Assembly: GCA_003694905.1 (NCBI GenBank)
Contig: RFJM01000043.1
Location: 1-7,157, forward strand
Direction: 5' to 3'
Origin: Caldilineae bacterium
Lineage (GTDB): Bacteria > Chloroflexota > Anaerolineae > J102
DNA: 7,157 nt
In this document: one piece after another, positions 1-7,157 of the stretch
Numbering within the stretch: the stretch's first letter is position 1
How the letters are laid out: every line of letters begins with the position of its first letter
Translations under genes and position numbers: made by a program
The notes under the pieces: model-generated
What the model saw: only the letters and a program-made list of their open reading frames with translations
Databases searched by the model: none
What the model was told of the DNA's origin: nothing

Positions 1-64
1 CCCTGCAAGGGGGACCCTTACCAGCCTGGCGCACCGGCTGCCCCTATTCTGAAACGCACCCCGC
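1..64 (+). repeat. Left copy of a repeat lying upstream of the valS promoter
   Basis: This segment matches the reverse complement of 6978-7041 without gaps over 64 nt, with 7 mismatches by my hand count. Positions 28-64 are identical to 7014-6978, giving a 37-nt perfect core. The similarity stops at 64, which is 12 nt before the valS -35 box. The core contains CGCACC twice, at 30-35 and 55-60. The window begins inside or at the edge of the repeat, so its left limit is unknown. It could be a dispersed intergenic repeat, a duplicated promoter-upstream block, or a shared regulatory site. The match is seen directly; any function is inference. Confidence 0.85.
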
Positions 65-76
65 AGATTCGTGCGT

Positions 77-105
77 TTGACAGCGATGCCGAAACACCTT
101 ACAAT
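77..105 (+). promoter_or_regulatory. valS promoter (sigma70 type)
   Basis: The -35 box TTGACA (77-82) is a perfect consensus match. It is followed by a 17-nt spacer and the -10 box TACAAT (100-105), which differs from consensus at one position. Transcription should start near 111-115, just upstream of the first T-box stem, which fits a leader-controlled gene. GTGCGT (71-76) abuts the -35 box and forms an inverted repeat with ACGCAC (54-59). Confidence 0.85.
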
Positions 106-111
106 AAGAAC

Positions 112-363
112 TCGATTTACATACCAGCAAAGACGATGATCCGGAGGAGTAGGTAGGACACACGCGCCAGAGAGGCGGGGTCACCGGCTGCAAGCCCTGC
201 TCGTCATGCCCTACCGAAGGTCGCCGGTGAGTCGATGTGCTGAAACCCAGTAGGCGCATCCGGGACAGCCCGTTACAGCGAGCCAAGTGGGCGGCGGGCA
301 CAGTCCGTCGTCAAGCAAGGTGGTACCGCGGAACCTTCCGTCCTTGAGACGCGAAGGTTTTTT
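112..363 (+). promoter_or_regulatory. T-box riboswitch of valS, valine specifier GUC
   Basis: This leader senses uncharged tRNA-Val and controls transcription into valS. Stem I runs about 125-242. Its base pairs CAGCA (125-129) with TGCTG (238-242). CCGG (141-144) pairs with CCGG (224-227), and GGTAGG (152-157) pairs with CCTACC (210-215). Between the last two helices lies the specifier loop, with AGTA (148-151) on the 5' side and GAAG-GUC-G on the 3' side. GUC at 220-222 is a valine codon followed by a purine. The distal part has the family-typical AGAGAG run (about 170-175) and a GCGGGG/CCCTGC stem. A Stem III-like helix pairs GCCC (268-271) with GGGC (289-292). The antiterminator (316-346) pairs CAAGG with CCTTG, has the T-box bulge TGGTACC (321-327), then pairs GCGG with CCGT. 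The variable bulge base U would pair with discriminator A73, as expected for tRNA-Val. It excludes the terminator at 332-363. Pairings were found by hand; the class assignment rests on known T-box motifs. Confidence 0.95.
332..363 (+). terminator. T-box-controlled intrinsic terminator of the valS leader
   Basis: AACCTTC (332-338) pairs with GAAGGTT (353-359). The inner stem CGTC (339-342) pairs with GACG (348-351) across the loop CTTGA. A run of six T (358-363) follows the stem. Bases 332-346 also form the loop and 3' side of the antiterminator, so the two folds are mutually exclusive. This is the expected off state when tRNA-Val is charged. Confidence 0.92.
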
Positions 364-439
364 GTTTGGCGTTGCCACATCCCAGTCAAGATGTTGGCTT
401 CGTCCTCTCTTCTATCCTCCAGCTGCAGGTAATCTAAAT

Positions 440-3121
<2,682 letters not shown>

Positions 3122-3148
3122 CCGCGGGCAGCCCGGCCCAAAACAAAA

Positions 3149-3181
3149 AAGAACCCCGAAGAGACTGTCTTCGGGGTTCTT
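3149..3181. terminator. Bidirectional intrinsic terminator between the convergent units
   Basis: AAGAACCCCGAAGA (3149-3162) and TCTTCGGGGTTCTT (3168-3181) form a perfect 14-bp stem with a 5-nt loop. In the - direction the stem runs into the T run complementary to 3145-3150, continued by TTT beyond one G. This makes a strong terminator for the importer operon. In the + direction it is followed by TCGTTTG, a weaker T-rich tract, for valS. It lies 27 nt past the valS stop and 19 nt past the binding-protein stop. Confidence 0.93.
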
Positions 3182-3200
3182 CGTTTGCGTGAGAGAGGGG

Positions 3201-4694
3201 TTACTGGTTGAGCTGTTCCAGCTGCTCTGCCAGGTTCTGATTGGCATCCTCGGTGAGCTTGTCGAGGGTGCTCTGCACGTCGGCACCGTCGACGATGGCG
3301 GCCATCGCTTCACTCACCATGTCTCGCACGAAGTCATAGCCGGGCACCGGCGGCTCGGTTGTGCCGTACTTCAGCAGATCCCAGGCCGTTCGGTAGGCAG
3401 GGTTGGCGTCAAAGTAGTCTTTCATATTCTCGGCAACGCTGGCGCGTACCGGGAAGTAGTTGCTGACCTTGGCCCACTTGGCCTGGATCTCGGGGCTGGT
3501 GTAGAACTTGAGGAAGAGCCAGGCGGCCAGTTCGCGCTCGGGGGTGGTCTTGGCGATGCTGACGGAGGCGCCGTAGATGTTCTGCACCGGGTCGGGGGTG
3601 GTATGCGGGATGGCCGCGACGCTCCAGTTAAACTGAGCGCCCTCATCTACTGCGCTGCGGTAGTAAGGCAGACCCGAACTGGAGCCTACGGTGAAAAGAA
3701 GTTTACCCGCGCCGAAGTCGGACTGATCGCCATAGCGTTCTGCTACCAGGGTGGCGCAACCAGAGTTGAACAGGTCCTGCATGAAATTCATGGCGGCGAC
3801 GGCAGCTTCGTTGTTGTAGGAGTACTGGTTGGCATCGTAGTCAAAAACGTTGCCGCCGAAAGCAAAGGTCCAACTGGCAAAGCGGGAGGCGTCGATGCTG
3901 AGCTCATAGCCCATGCTGCCCTCGCCGGTCGCCTTGCTGAAGGGATGCTCCACCGCGGCGCAGGCCGCCTGCTTGAATTGGTCCGGGGTTTGCGGCGGTC
4001 CGTCGAAATCGATGGCGCCGGCGTCCCTCAGTTCCTGGAGCCAGTCGGCATTGTAGTACATGACCTCCATGGAGCGGTTGGGTGGGATGCCCAGGCGAGC
4101 GCCACCAAACGTGGGGAAGATGTCCTGAGCCCAGAAACCGGGGAAGAAGTCCTGCTGGGTCGCCTCGTCGAAACCCCACTTCGGGCTGTTGACCAGGGTG
4201 TTCATATCCACCAGCGCGTCGGCCAGCTGATAGGTGGCAGCCTGGTTCTGATAAGCCACCACGATGTCCGGCGCGTCGGGGGTGTTCATGACGCCGAGCA
4301 TCTTGTTGAAGATGTCACCATAGTGGCCTTGATATTCGGCGTTGACAGTAATGCCCCATTCGTTGGTGTCGTTAAACTGCTGCACGATCTCCTGGAGGGC
4401 CTCCTCGCGAGCACGGCTGTGCTGATGCCAGAAGGTCACAGTCTGGCCCGAGGGATCGACATCGGCCCAGGGGTCCTCGGCTGCAGCCGGGGCCGCCTCT
4501 TCGGCGGGAGCCGCTTCTTCGGCCGGAGCGGCCTCCTCGGCCGGGGCTGCTTCTTCAGCAGGAGCCGCTTCCTCGGCCGGCGCCGCTTCTTCGGCTGGGG
4601 CCTGCGGCGCGGCCTGCTGCGCACAGCCTGCCAGCACAAACATGGAAAGGATCAGAATGGCGAGAATGCTGAAAAGGACTCTACGGTTTTTCAT
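3201..4694 (-). CDS. Extracellular solute-binding lipoprotein, family 1 (sugar ABC importer)
   Basis: This is the receptor of a carbohydrate-type ABC importer, tethered outside the membrane, where it captures substrate and delivers it to the permeases encoded upstream. It is 497 aa long. The signal peptide has KNRR, a hydrophobic stretch (about 6-22) and the lipobox LAGC, with Cys24 as the lipidation site. A flexible acidic linker follows, with six perfect PAEEAA units (33-68). The mature fold starts near SGQTVTFWHQHS (about 78-89) and runs to the end, with family-like segments such as DAPDIVVAYQNQAA, SMEVMYYNADWL, GYELSID and AAWLFLKFYTSPEIQAKW. The FWH opening resembles UgpB-like receptors, but the substrate cannot be read from sequence. 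ATG 4694 is preferred over in-frame codons up to 4781 because it begins a proper signal peptide and has AAGGAG (4708-4703) 8 nt upstream. It is the last gene of the operon, 96 nt after the second permease. Confidence 0.95.
   Translation of the reverse strand: MKNRRVLFSILAILILSMFVLAGCAQQAAPQAPAEEAAPAEEAAPAEEAAPAEEAAPAEEAAPAEEAAPAAAEDPWADVDPSGQTVTFWHQHSRAREEALQEIVQQFNDTNEWGITVNAEYQGHYGDIFNKMLGVMNTPDAPDIVVAYQNQAATYQLADALVDMNTLVNSPKWGFDEATQQDFFPGFWAQDIFPTFGGARLGIPPNRSMEVMYYNADWLQELRDAGAIDFDGPPQTPDQFKQAACAAVEHPFSKATGEGSMGYELSIDASRFASWTFAFGGNVFDYDANQYSYNNEAAVAAMNFMQDLFNSGCATLVAERYGDQSDFGAGKLLFTVGSSSGLPYYRSAVDEGAQFNWSVAAIPHTTPDPVQNIYGASVSIAKTTPERELAAWLFLKFYTSPEIQAKWAKVSNYFPVRASVAENMKDYFDANPAYRTAWDLLKYGTTEPPVPGYDFVRDMVSEAMAAIVDGADVQSTLDKLTEDANQNLAEQLEQLNQ
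4491..4598 (-). repeat. Six tandem 18-bp units encoding the PAEEAA linker
   Basis: Six consecutive 18-bp units inside the binding-protein gene each encode PAEEAA. The units differ from one another only at synonymous positions. They form a flexible, negatively charged tether between the lipidated cysteine and the folded domain. The repeat number could vary by slippage without shifting frame, although the third-base differences reduce DNA identity between units. Confidence 0.95.
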
Positions 4695-4750
4695 GGCGAC
4701 TTCTCCTTGAAAGAACTGAGAGATGGATGGAACAGACATGGTATGGGAAA

Positions 4751-4770
4751 GAGGAGAGAGGGACCTCCTC
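4751..4770 (-). other. Possible hairpin between the second permease and the binding protein
   Basis: On the - strand GAGGAG (4770-4765) can pair with CTCCTC (4756-4751) across an 8-nt loop, in the 96-nt gap before the binding-protein gene. Such a hairpin could stabilise the 3' mRNA so that the receptor is made in excess over the permeases. The region is purine/pyrimidine biased, so the pairing may be chance. I see no convincing promoter in this gap. Confidence 0.3.
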
Positions 4771-4790
4771 CGGGTACCCACAGGAAATCG

Positions 4791-5690
4791 TCAGCCTTTG
4801 AGGCCGGTGGTGGCAATGCCCTCGGTGAATTGCTTTTGCGTAAAGAAGTAGAGGACGAGAATGGGCACGATGGTGATGACGGCTCCGGCCATCAGCAACT
4901 GCGTCTCCGGTCCGGCTTCGGAGACAAAGGTCCACAATCCTACCGACAGGGGTCGCCAGGTGTCTTTGGTCGTCACCAGCAGAGGCCAGAGAAAGGCGTT
5001 CCAAGAGCCGATGAAGGCGAAGATAAGCACGGTCATGATGGGCGCCTTGCTGATGGGCAGCACGACGCGCAGCAAAAAGCGCAGGTGACCGGCGCCGTCC
5101 AGCCGGGCAGCGTCCCACAACTCATTGGGGACGGTGATGAAAAATTGCCTCAATAAGAAGATGGCAAACACACTGCCCCAGAAGGGAACGGTGAGGGCCT
5201 GCAGGGTGTTGAGCCAGGTACCCCCCGGCAGGGGGATGATGTTGCCCCGGATCAGGAGAAAGTTGGGGATCATGGTGATGGATTCGGGGATCATGATGCT
5301 GGAGAGCAGAATGGCAAAGATAACCTCCCGACCGAAAAACCTGATCCGGGCAAACGCGTAGCCTGCCAGCGTACAGACCACCAACTGACCGCCTACCGTC
5401 ACCAGGGTAATGATAACACTGTTTAGAAAATACTTGCTGAATTTTGCCTCGGTCCAGGCTTCGACATAGTTGCCAAACTGAGGCACCGAGGGCAACCACT
5501 GCTTGTTGATGGTTTCGCCCAATGTCATCAGCGAAGTCGAAATCATCCAGAAGAAGGGCACGATGGCCAGCACCGCGCCGAAGACCAGAATGGCATAGAG
5601 GAGCAACCGCCAGGGCCGCACGAGGGGCGCACGTGGCCTCATGGCAGAGACTTCCCGGACTTGCTCCAGACGTTGGACAGATTCAGCCAT
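4791..5690 (-). CDS. Carbohydrate ABC transporter permease, MalG type
   Basis: This inner-membrane subunit forms the translocation pore with the MalF-type partner encoded just upstream. It is 299 aa long, usual for MalG-type permeases. About six membrane segments are visible, near 28-50, 88-112, 121-142, 167-183, 217-237 and 264-284. The cytoplasmic EAA loop, which docks on the ATPase, is ELWDAARLDGAGH (190-202) continuing to VVLP (209-212). The end, FTEGIATTGLKG, is the typical MalG-type tail. ATG 5690 is chosen because AAGG lies just upstream and it overlaps the end of the previous gene by 8 nt (5683-5690), an arrangement that favours translational coupling. An in-frame TTG at 5708 would add only six residues and lacks a comparable site. 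The substrate is unknown; no ATPase gene is nearby. Confidence 0.95.
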   Translation of the reverse strand: MAESVQRLEQVREVSAMRPRAPLVRPWRLLLYAILVFGAVLAIVPFFWMISTSLMTLGETINKQWLPSVPQFGNYVEAWTEAKFSKYFLNSVIITLVTVGGQLVVCTLAGYAFARIRFFGREVIFAILLSSIMIPESITMIPNFLLIRGNIIPLPGGTWLNTLQALTVPFWGSVFAIFLLRQFFITVPNELWDAARLDGAGHLRFLLRVVLPISKAPIMTVLIFAFIGSWNAFLWPLLVTTKDTWRPLSVGLWTFVSEAGPETQLLMAGAVITIVPILVLYFFTQKQFTEGIATTGLKG

Positions 5691-6855
5691 AGAACACCTT
5701 TTCCCCAAAGACTCTGTTCTGGACCATGGTCAGGGCCAGGATGATCAGGAAGAGAATGATCGCCTGGGCGGCAGCATAGCCGTATTGGTTGGCTTTGTAG
5801 AAGGTATCGAAAATGACGACACTGGTCGTATCGGCAGTGCCGAGAGCACTGGGACTGCGCATGACATAGATGTGGTTGAACGCCTTGAAGGTGCCGATGA
5901 AGGCGATAAGGGCCAGGTAAAAGGTGACCGGCGAGAGCAAAGGCAGAGTGACATGGCGGAAGGACTGCCACTTGCTGGCGCCGTCGATCTCGGCCGCCTC
6001 GTAGAGCTCATGGGGGATGGAGCCAAGACCGGCCAGAAAGATCACGGTGTTGTAACCCACGTAGGTCCAGATGCCGAAGAAGATGATAGACACCAAAGCC
6101 ATGCTGGGCCCGGCCAGAAAACCGTGGAAGTCGGTGCCGAACATGGCGTTGATAAAGGGCTCGGGCTCAAACAGCCATTTTTTCGCCGCGATGCCGAACC
6201 AGCTCAATATCTGGTTGGCCAGAGATGTATCGCGCGGGTTGAAGATCGTACGGAAGACGACGGCCGCGGCCACGGCCGGCGTCACGTAGGGCAGAAAATA
6301 GAGCATACGAAAGAACTCCTGCCCCCGAATTTTCTGGTAAAGCAGCGCGGCCAGGATCAGCGCCAGCCCGATTTCGGCCGGCACCGTCCCCAGCGCGTAG
6401 TACACCGTCACCGGCAGTGCCTGCAGGAAGTTCTCGTCCCCCGACATCATCATCTTTCCCCAACCGGTGGCGATGACCCAACCGGCAGCGATCAGGACCA
6501 GAGCCCCTGCGGCGCCGCCCAGCAGTTTGCGCGTATCGCTGCTTCTCAGCGCCCACCGCCAGACTACATACGCCAGCGCAATGAGCCCGAACCCGACCAG
6601 GAACGTGACCACGCCTGACAGGTCACCCACCGCCTTGGCATAGTTCCCCAATCCCACAAACGAGCCCTTCCTGACCCGCCATTTGAAAGTACTCATGTAG
6701 ATGGCATAGAAGATAGGGAAAAGGCCGAAAACAGAAATCACTATCATGGCAGGCAGGATAAACAGGTATCCTGTCAGCTGCTCTTGCACGTCCATCCACC
6801 GGATTCGGCGTCGTGTCCTCCCTACCTCTTGGACTGGTGTGGTTACTGGTGTCAA
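5683..6855 (-). CDS. Carbohydrate ABC transporter permease, MalF type, with an apparent two-helix insertion
   Basis: This is the first gene of the operon and the partner of the MalG-type permease in the pore. It is 390 aa from the chosen start, longer than the roughly 290-320 aa common in this family. The EAA loop is ELYEAAEIDGASKWQSF (283-299) ending in TLP (303-305). Core membrane segments lie near 29-52, 145-172, 183-204, 251-277, 304-328 and 358-379. Between GLGNYAKAV (68-76) and FLQALPVTVYYALGTVP (143-159) there are two further hydrophobic segments, near 81-102 and 111-131. Family members usually pass directly from one to the other. The start is probably TTG 6855, with AAGGAG (about 6867-6862) 6-7 nt upstream. 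ATG 6795 (residue 21) has no well-spaced site. ATG 6921 is in frame but close to the predicted transcript start. A longer reading frame to 7080 crosses the promoter and repeat, so it is not used. Confidence 0.92.
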   Translation of the reverse strand: MTPVTTPVQEVGRTRRRIRWMDVQEQLTGYLFILPAMIVISVFGLFPIFYAIYMSTFKWRVRKGSFVGLGNYAKAVGDLSGVVTFLVGFGLIALAYVVWRWALRSSDTRKLLGGAAGALVLIAAGWVIATGWGKMMMSGDENFLQALPVTVYYALGTVPAEIGLALILAALLYQKIRGQEFFRMLYFLPYVTPAVAAAVVFRTIFNPRDTSLANQILSWFGIAAKKWLFEPEPFINAMFGTDFHGFLAGPSMALVSIIFFGIWTYVGYNTVIFLAGLGSIPHELYEAAEIDGASKWQSFRHVTLPLLSPVTFYLALIAFIGTFKAFNHIYVMRSPSALGTADTTSVVIFDTFYKANQYGYAAAQAIILFLIILALTMVQNRVFGEKVFYG

Positions 6856-6868
6856 GGTAAGTCTCCTT
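6856..6868 (-). promoter_or_regulatory. Ribosome binding site deciding the TTG start of the MalF-type permease
   Basis: On the - strand AAGGAG is followed by ACTTACC and then TTG at 6855. The spacing is ideal for initiation, and no ATG in the area is placed as well. The same site style (AAGGAG) precedes the binding-protein gene. Confidence 0.7.
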
Positions 6869-6904
6869 GCGTCCTCATCGTCGAGAGATGTGAGTTTGAC
6901 GGAC

Positions 6905-6928
6905 ACGCACAACACGAACATGGTGCGT
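6905..6928. promoter_or_regulatory. Inverted repeat at the predicted transcription start of the importer operon (possible operator)
   Basis: ACGCAC (6905-6910) and GTGCGT (6923-6928) form a perfect 6-bp inverted repeat with a 12-nt centre. It covers roughly +1 to +24 of the predicted operon transcript. It could be an operator for a local repressor, or a hairpin at the mRNA 5' end. The same half-sites, 11 nt apart, flank the upstream side of the valS -35 box (54-76). Function is inference, and no regulator gene is present in the window. Confidence 0.4.
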
Positions 6929-6934
6929 AGTCGT

Positions 6935-6963
6935 AGTGTAGGCGACAGCAGCCCAACTGTCAA
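6935..6963 (-). promoter_or_regulatory. Promoter of the ABC importer operon (sigma70 type)
   Basis: On the - strand the -35 box TTGACA (6963-6958) is a perfect consensus match. A 17-nt spacer is followed by the -10 box TACACT (6940-6935). Transcription should begin near 6928, giving an untranslated leader of about 73 nt before the TTG start at 6855. The 37-nt repeat core ends 14 nt upstream of the -35 box. Confidence 0.82.
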
Positions 6964-6977
6964 GATGAAAGATGGCC

Positions 6978-7041
6978 GCGGGGTGCGTTTCAGAATAGGG
7001 GCAGCCGGTGCGCCGGGCCGGTAAGGTTCACCCTGCAAGGG
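6978..7041 (-). repeat. Right copy of the repeat lying upstream of the importer promoter
   Basis: Read on the - strand, this aligns without gaps to 1-64. The core 7014-6978 is identical to 28-64. The outer 27 nt carry all 7 mismatches, mostly in a CCCTTGCAGGG-like near-palindrome. The copy sits in the same orientation and at almost the same distance from its promoter (14 nt) as the left copy (12 nt). Beyond the core toward the promoters the two sequences diverge apart from the -35 and -10 boxes. Confidence 0.85.
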
Positions 7042-7043
7042 GG

Positions 7044-7063
7044 TGCGGGGGAGCGTCCCCGCA
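7044..7063. repeat. Short GC-rich hairpin, REP-like
   Basis: TGCGGGG (7044-7050) pairs perfectly with CCCCGCA (7057-7063) across the 6-nt loop GAGCGT. Neither side has a T run, so it is not a convincing terminator. It adjoins the outer end of the right repeat copy and may be part of the same dispersed element. The left window edge cuts off the equivalent position of the other copy, so this cannot be compared. Confidence 0.55.
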
Positions 7064-7127
7064 TCTGCGGCATCGGCCAACGAGACAGACGGACGGGGTT
7101 TCAGCTTCTCGGGCCGGGCTGGATGTG

Positions 7128-7149
7128 GGACAGGCTTTCCAGCCTGTCC
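7128..7149. repeat. Perfect 9-bp palindromic hairpin, REP-like
   Basis: GGACAGGCT (7128-7136) and AGCCTGTCC (7141-7149) form a perfect 9-bp stem with the 4-nt loop TTCC. There is no T run, so termination is unlikely. Its form is that of a dispersed intergenic palindrome; copy number elsewhere in the genome cannot be judged from one window. Together with the hairpin at 7044-7063 it fills the non-coding right end, where I see no gene. Confidence 0.6.
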
Positions 7150-7157
7150 GGATGCCG

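Noticed and set aside
44..301. Small open frame on the - strand at the left end
   Set aside because: It runs antisense through the repeat, the promoter and the T-box leader, which fully explain this DNA.
287..439. N-terminal extension of ValRS from an in-frame start at 287
   Set aside because: It would translate T-box and terminator sequence; ValRS similarity begins at the ATG at 440.
4491..4598. Possible CRISPR-like or tandem non-coding array
   Set aside because: The units are contiguous 18-mers with no spacers and translate to an in-frame linker.
4695..4790. Separate promoter for the binding-protein gene
   Set aside because: I found no -35/-10 pair of acceptable quality on the - strand in this gap, only the ribosome site and a weak hairpin.
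3189..5156. Open frame of 655 codons on the + strand opposite the binding protein and the MalG-type permease
   Set aside because: It spans two real antisense genes and the gap between them, and its Gly/Val/His-rich low-complexity product mirrors the opposite-strand codons. The lipobox, EAA loop and ribosome sites support the - strand genes.
5641..6618. Open frame of 325 codons on the + strand opposite the MalF-type permease
   Set aside because: It is a shadow of the permease, polar and low in complexity, with no recognisable family features.
6856..7080. N-terminal extension of the MalF-type permease up to 7080
   Set aside because: It crosses the predicted promoter and the repeat copy, so the codons lie upstream of the likely transcript start.

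Overview
The window is bacterial, high in GC (estimated by eye, not counted), and densely coded. It holds four genes in two convergent units: a valyl-tRNA synthetase gene (valS, + strand) and a three-gene carbohydrate-type ABC importer operon (- strand) made of two permeases and a lipoprotein binding protein. Three traits suggest a Chloroflexota-like bacterium (Anaerolineae/Caldilineae type): a T-box on valS, an Ala/Glu/Pro-rich linker behind the lipobox of the binding protein, and the importer style. This placement is inference; there is no rRNA or other marker gene to confirm it.

Layout from left to right. A 64-nt repeat copy (1-64) leads into a strong sigma70-type promoter (77-105). The promoter drives a well-formed T-box leader (about 112-363) with a GUC valine specifier, a canonical antiterminator and a competing intrinsic terminator. 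valS follows (440-3121, 893 aa). A perfect 14-bp stem hairpin (3149-3181) with T-rich flanks on both sides ends both converging units. On the - strand, reading right to left, are a promoter (6963-6935), a MalF-type permease (6855-5683) that probably starts at TTG, a MalG-type permease (5690-4791) overlapping it by 8 nt, and a family 1 solute-binding lipoprotein (4694-3201). The right end (6978-7157) is non-coding and holds the second repeat copy and two palindromic hairpins.

How the parts work together. Uncharged tRNA-Val should stabilise the antiterminator and raise ValRS synthesis. The importer genes should give a lipid-anchored receptor and a permease heterodimer. No ATPase is encoded here, so one must be supplied from elsewhere. 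The two units are not related metabolically in any way I can see, but they are arranged as mirror images: the same repeat, with a perfect 37-nt core, lies 12-14 nt upstream of the -35 box of both promoters, in the same orientation relative to transcription.

The points most worth a second look are this shared pre-promoter repeat, the valine T-box, and an apparent extra two-helix insertion in the MalF-type permease. I see no CRISPR array, transposase, tRNA or rRNA gene, and no defence system.
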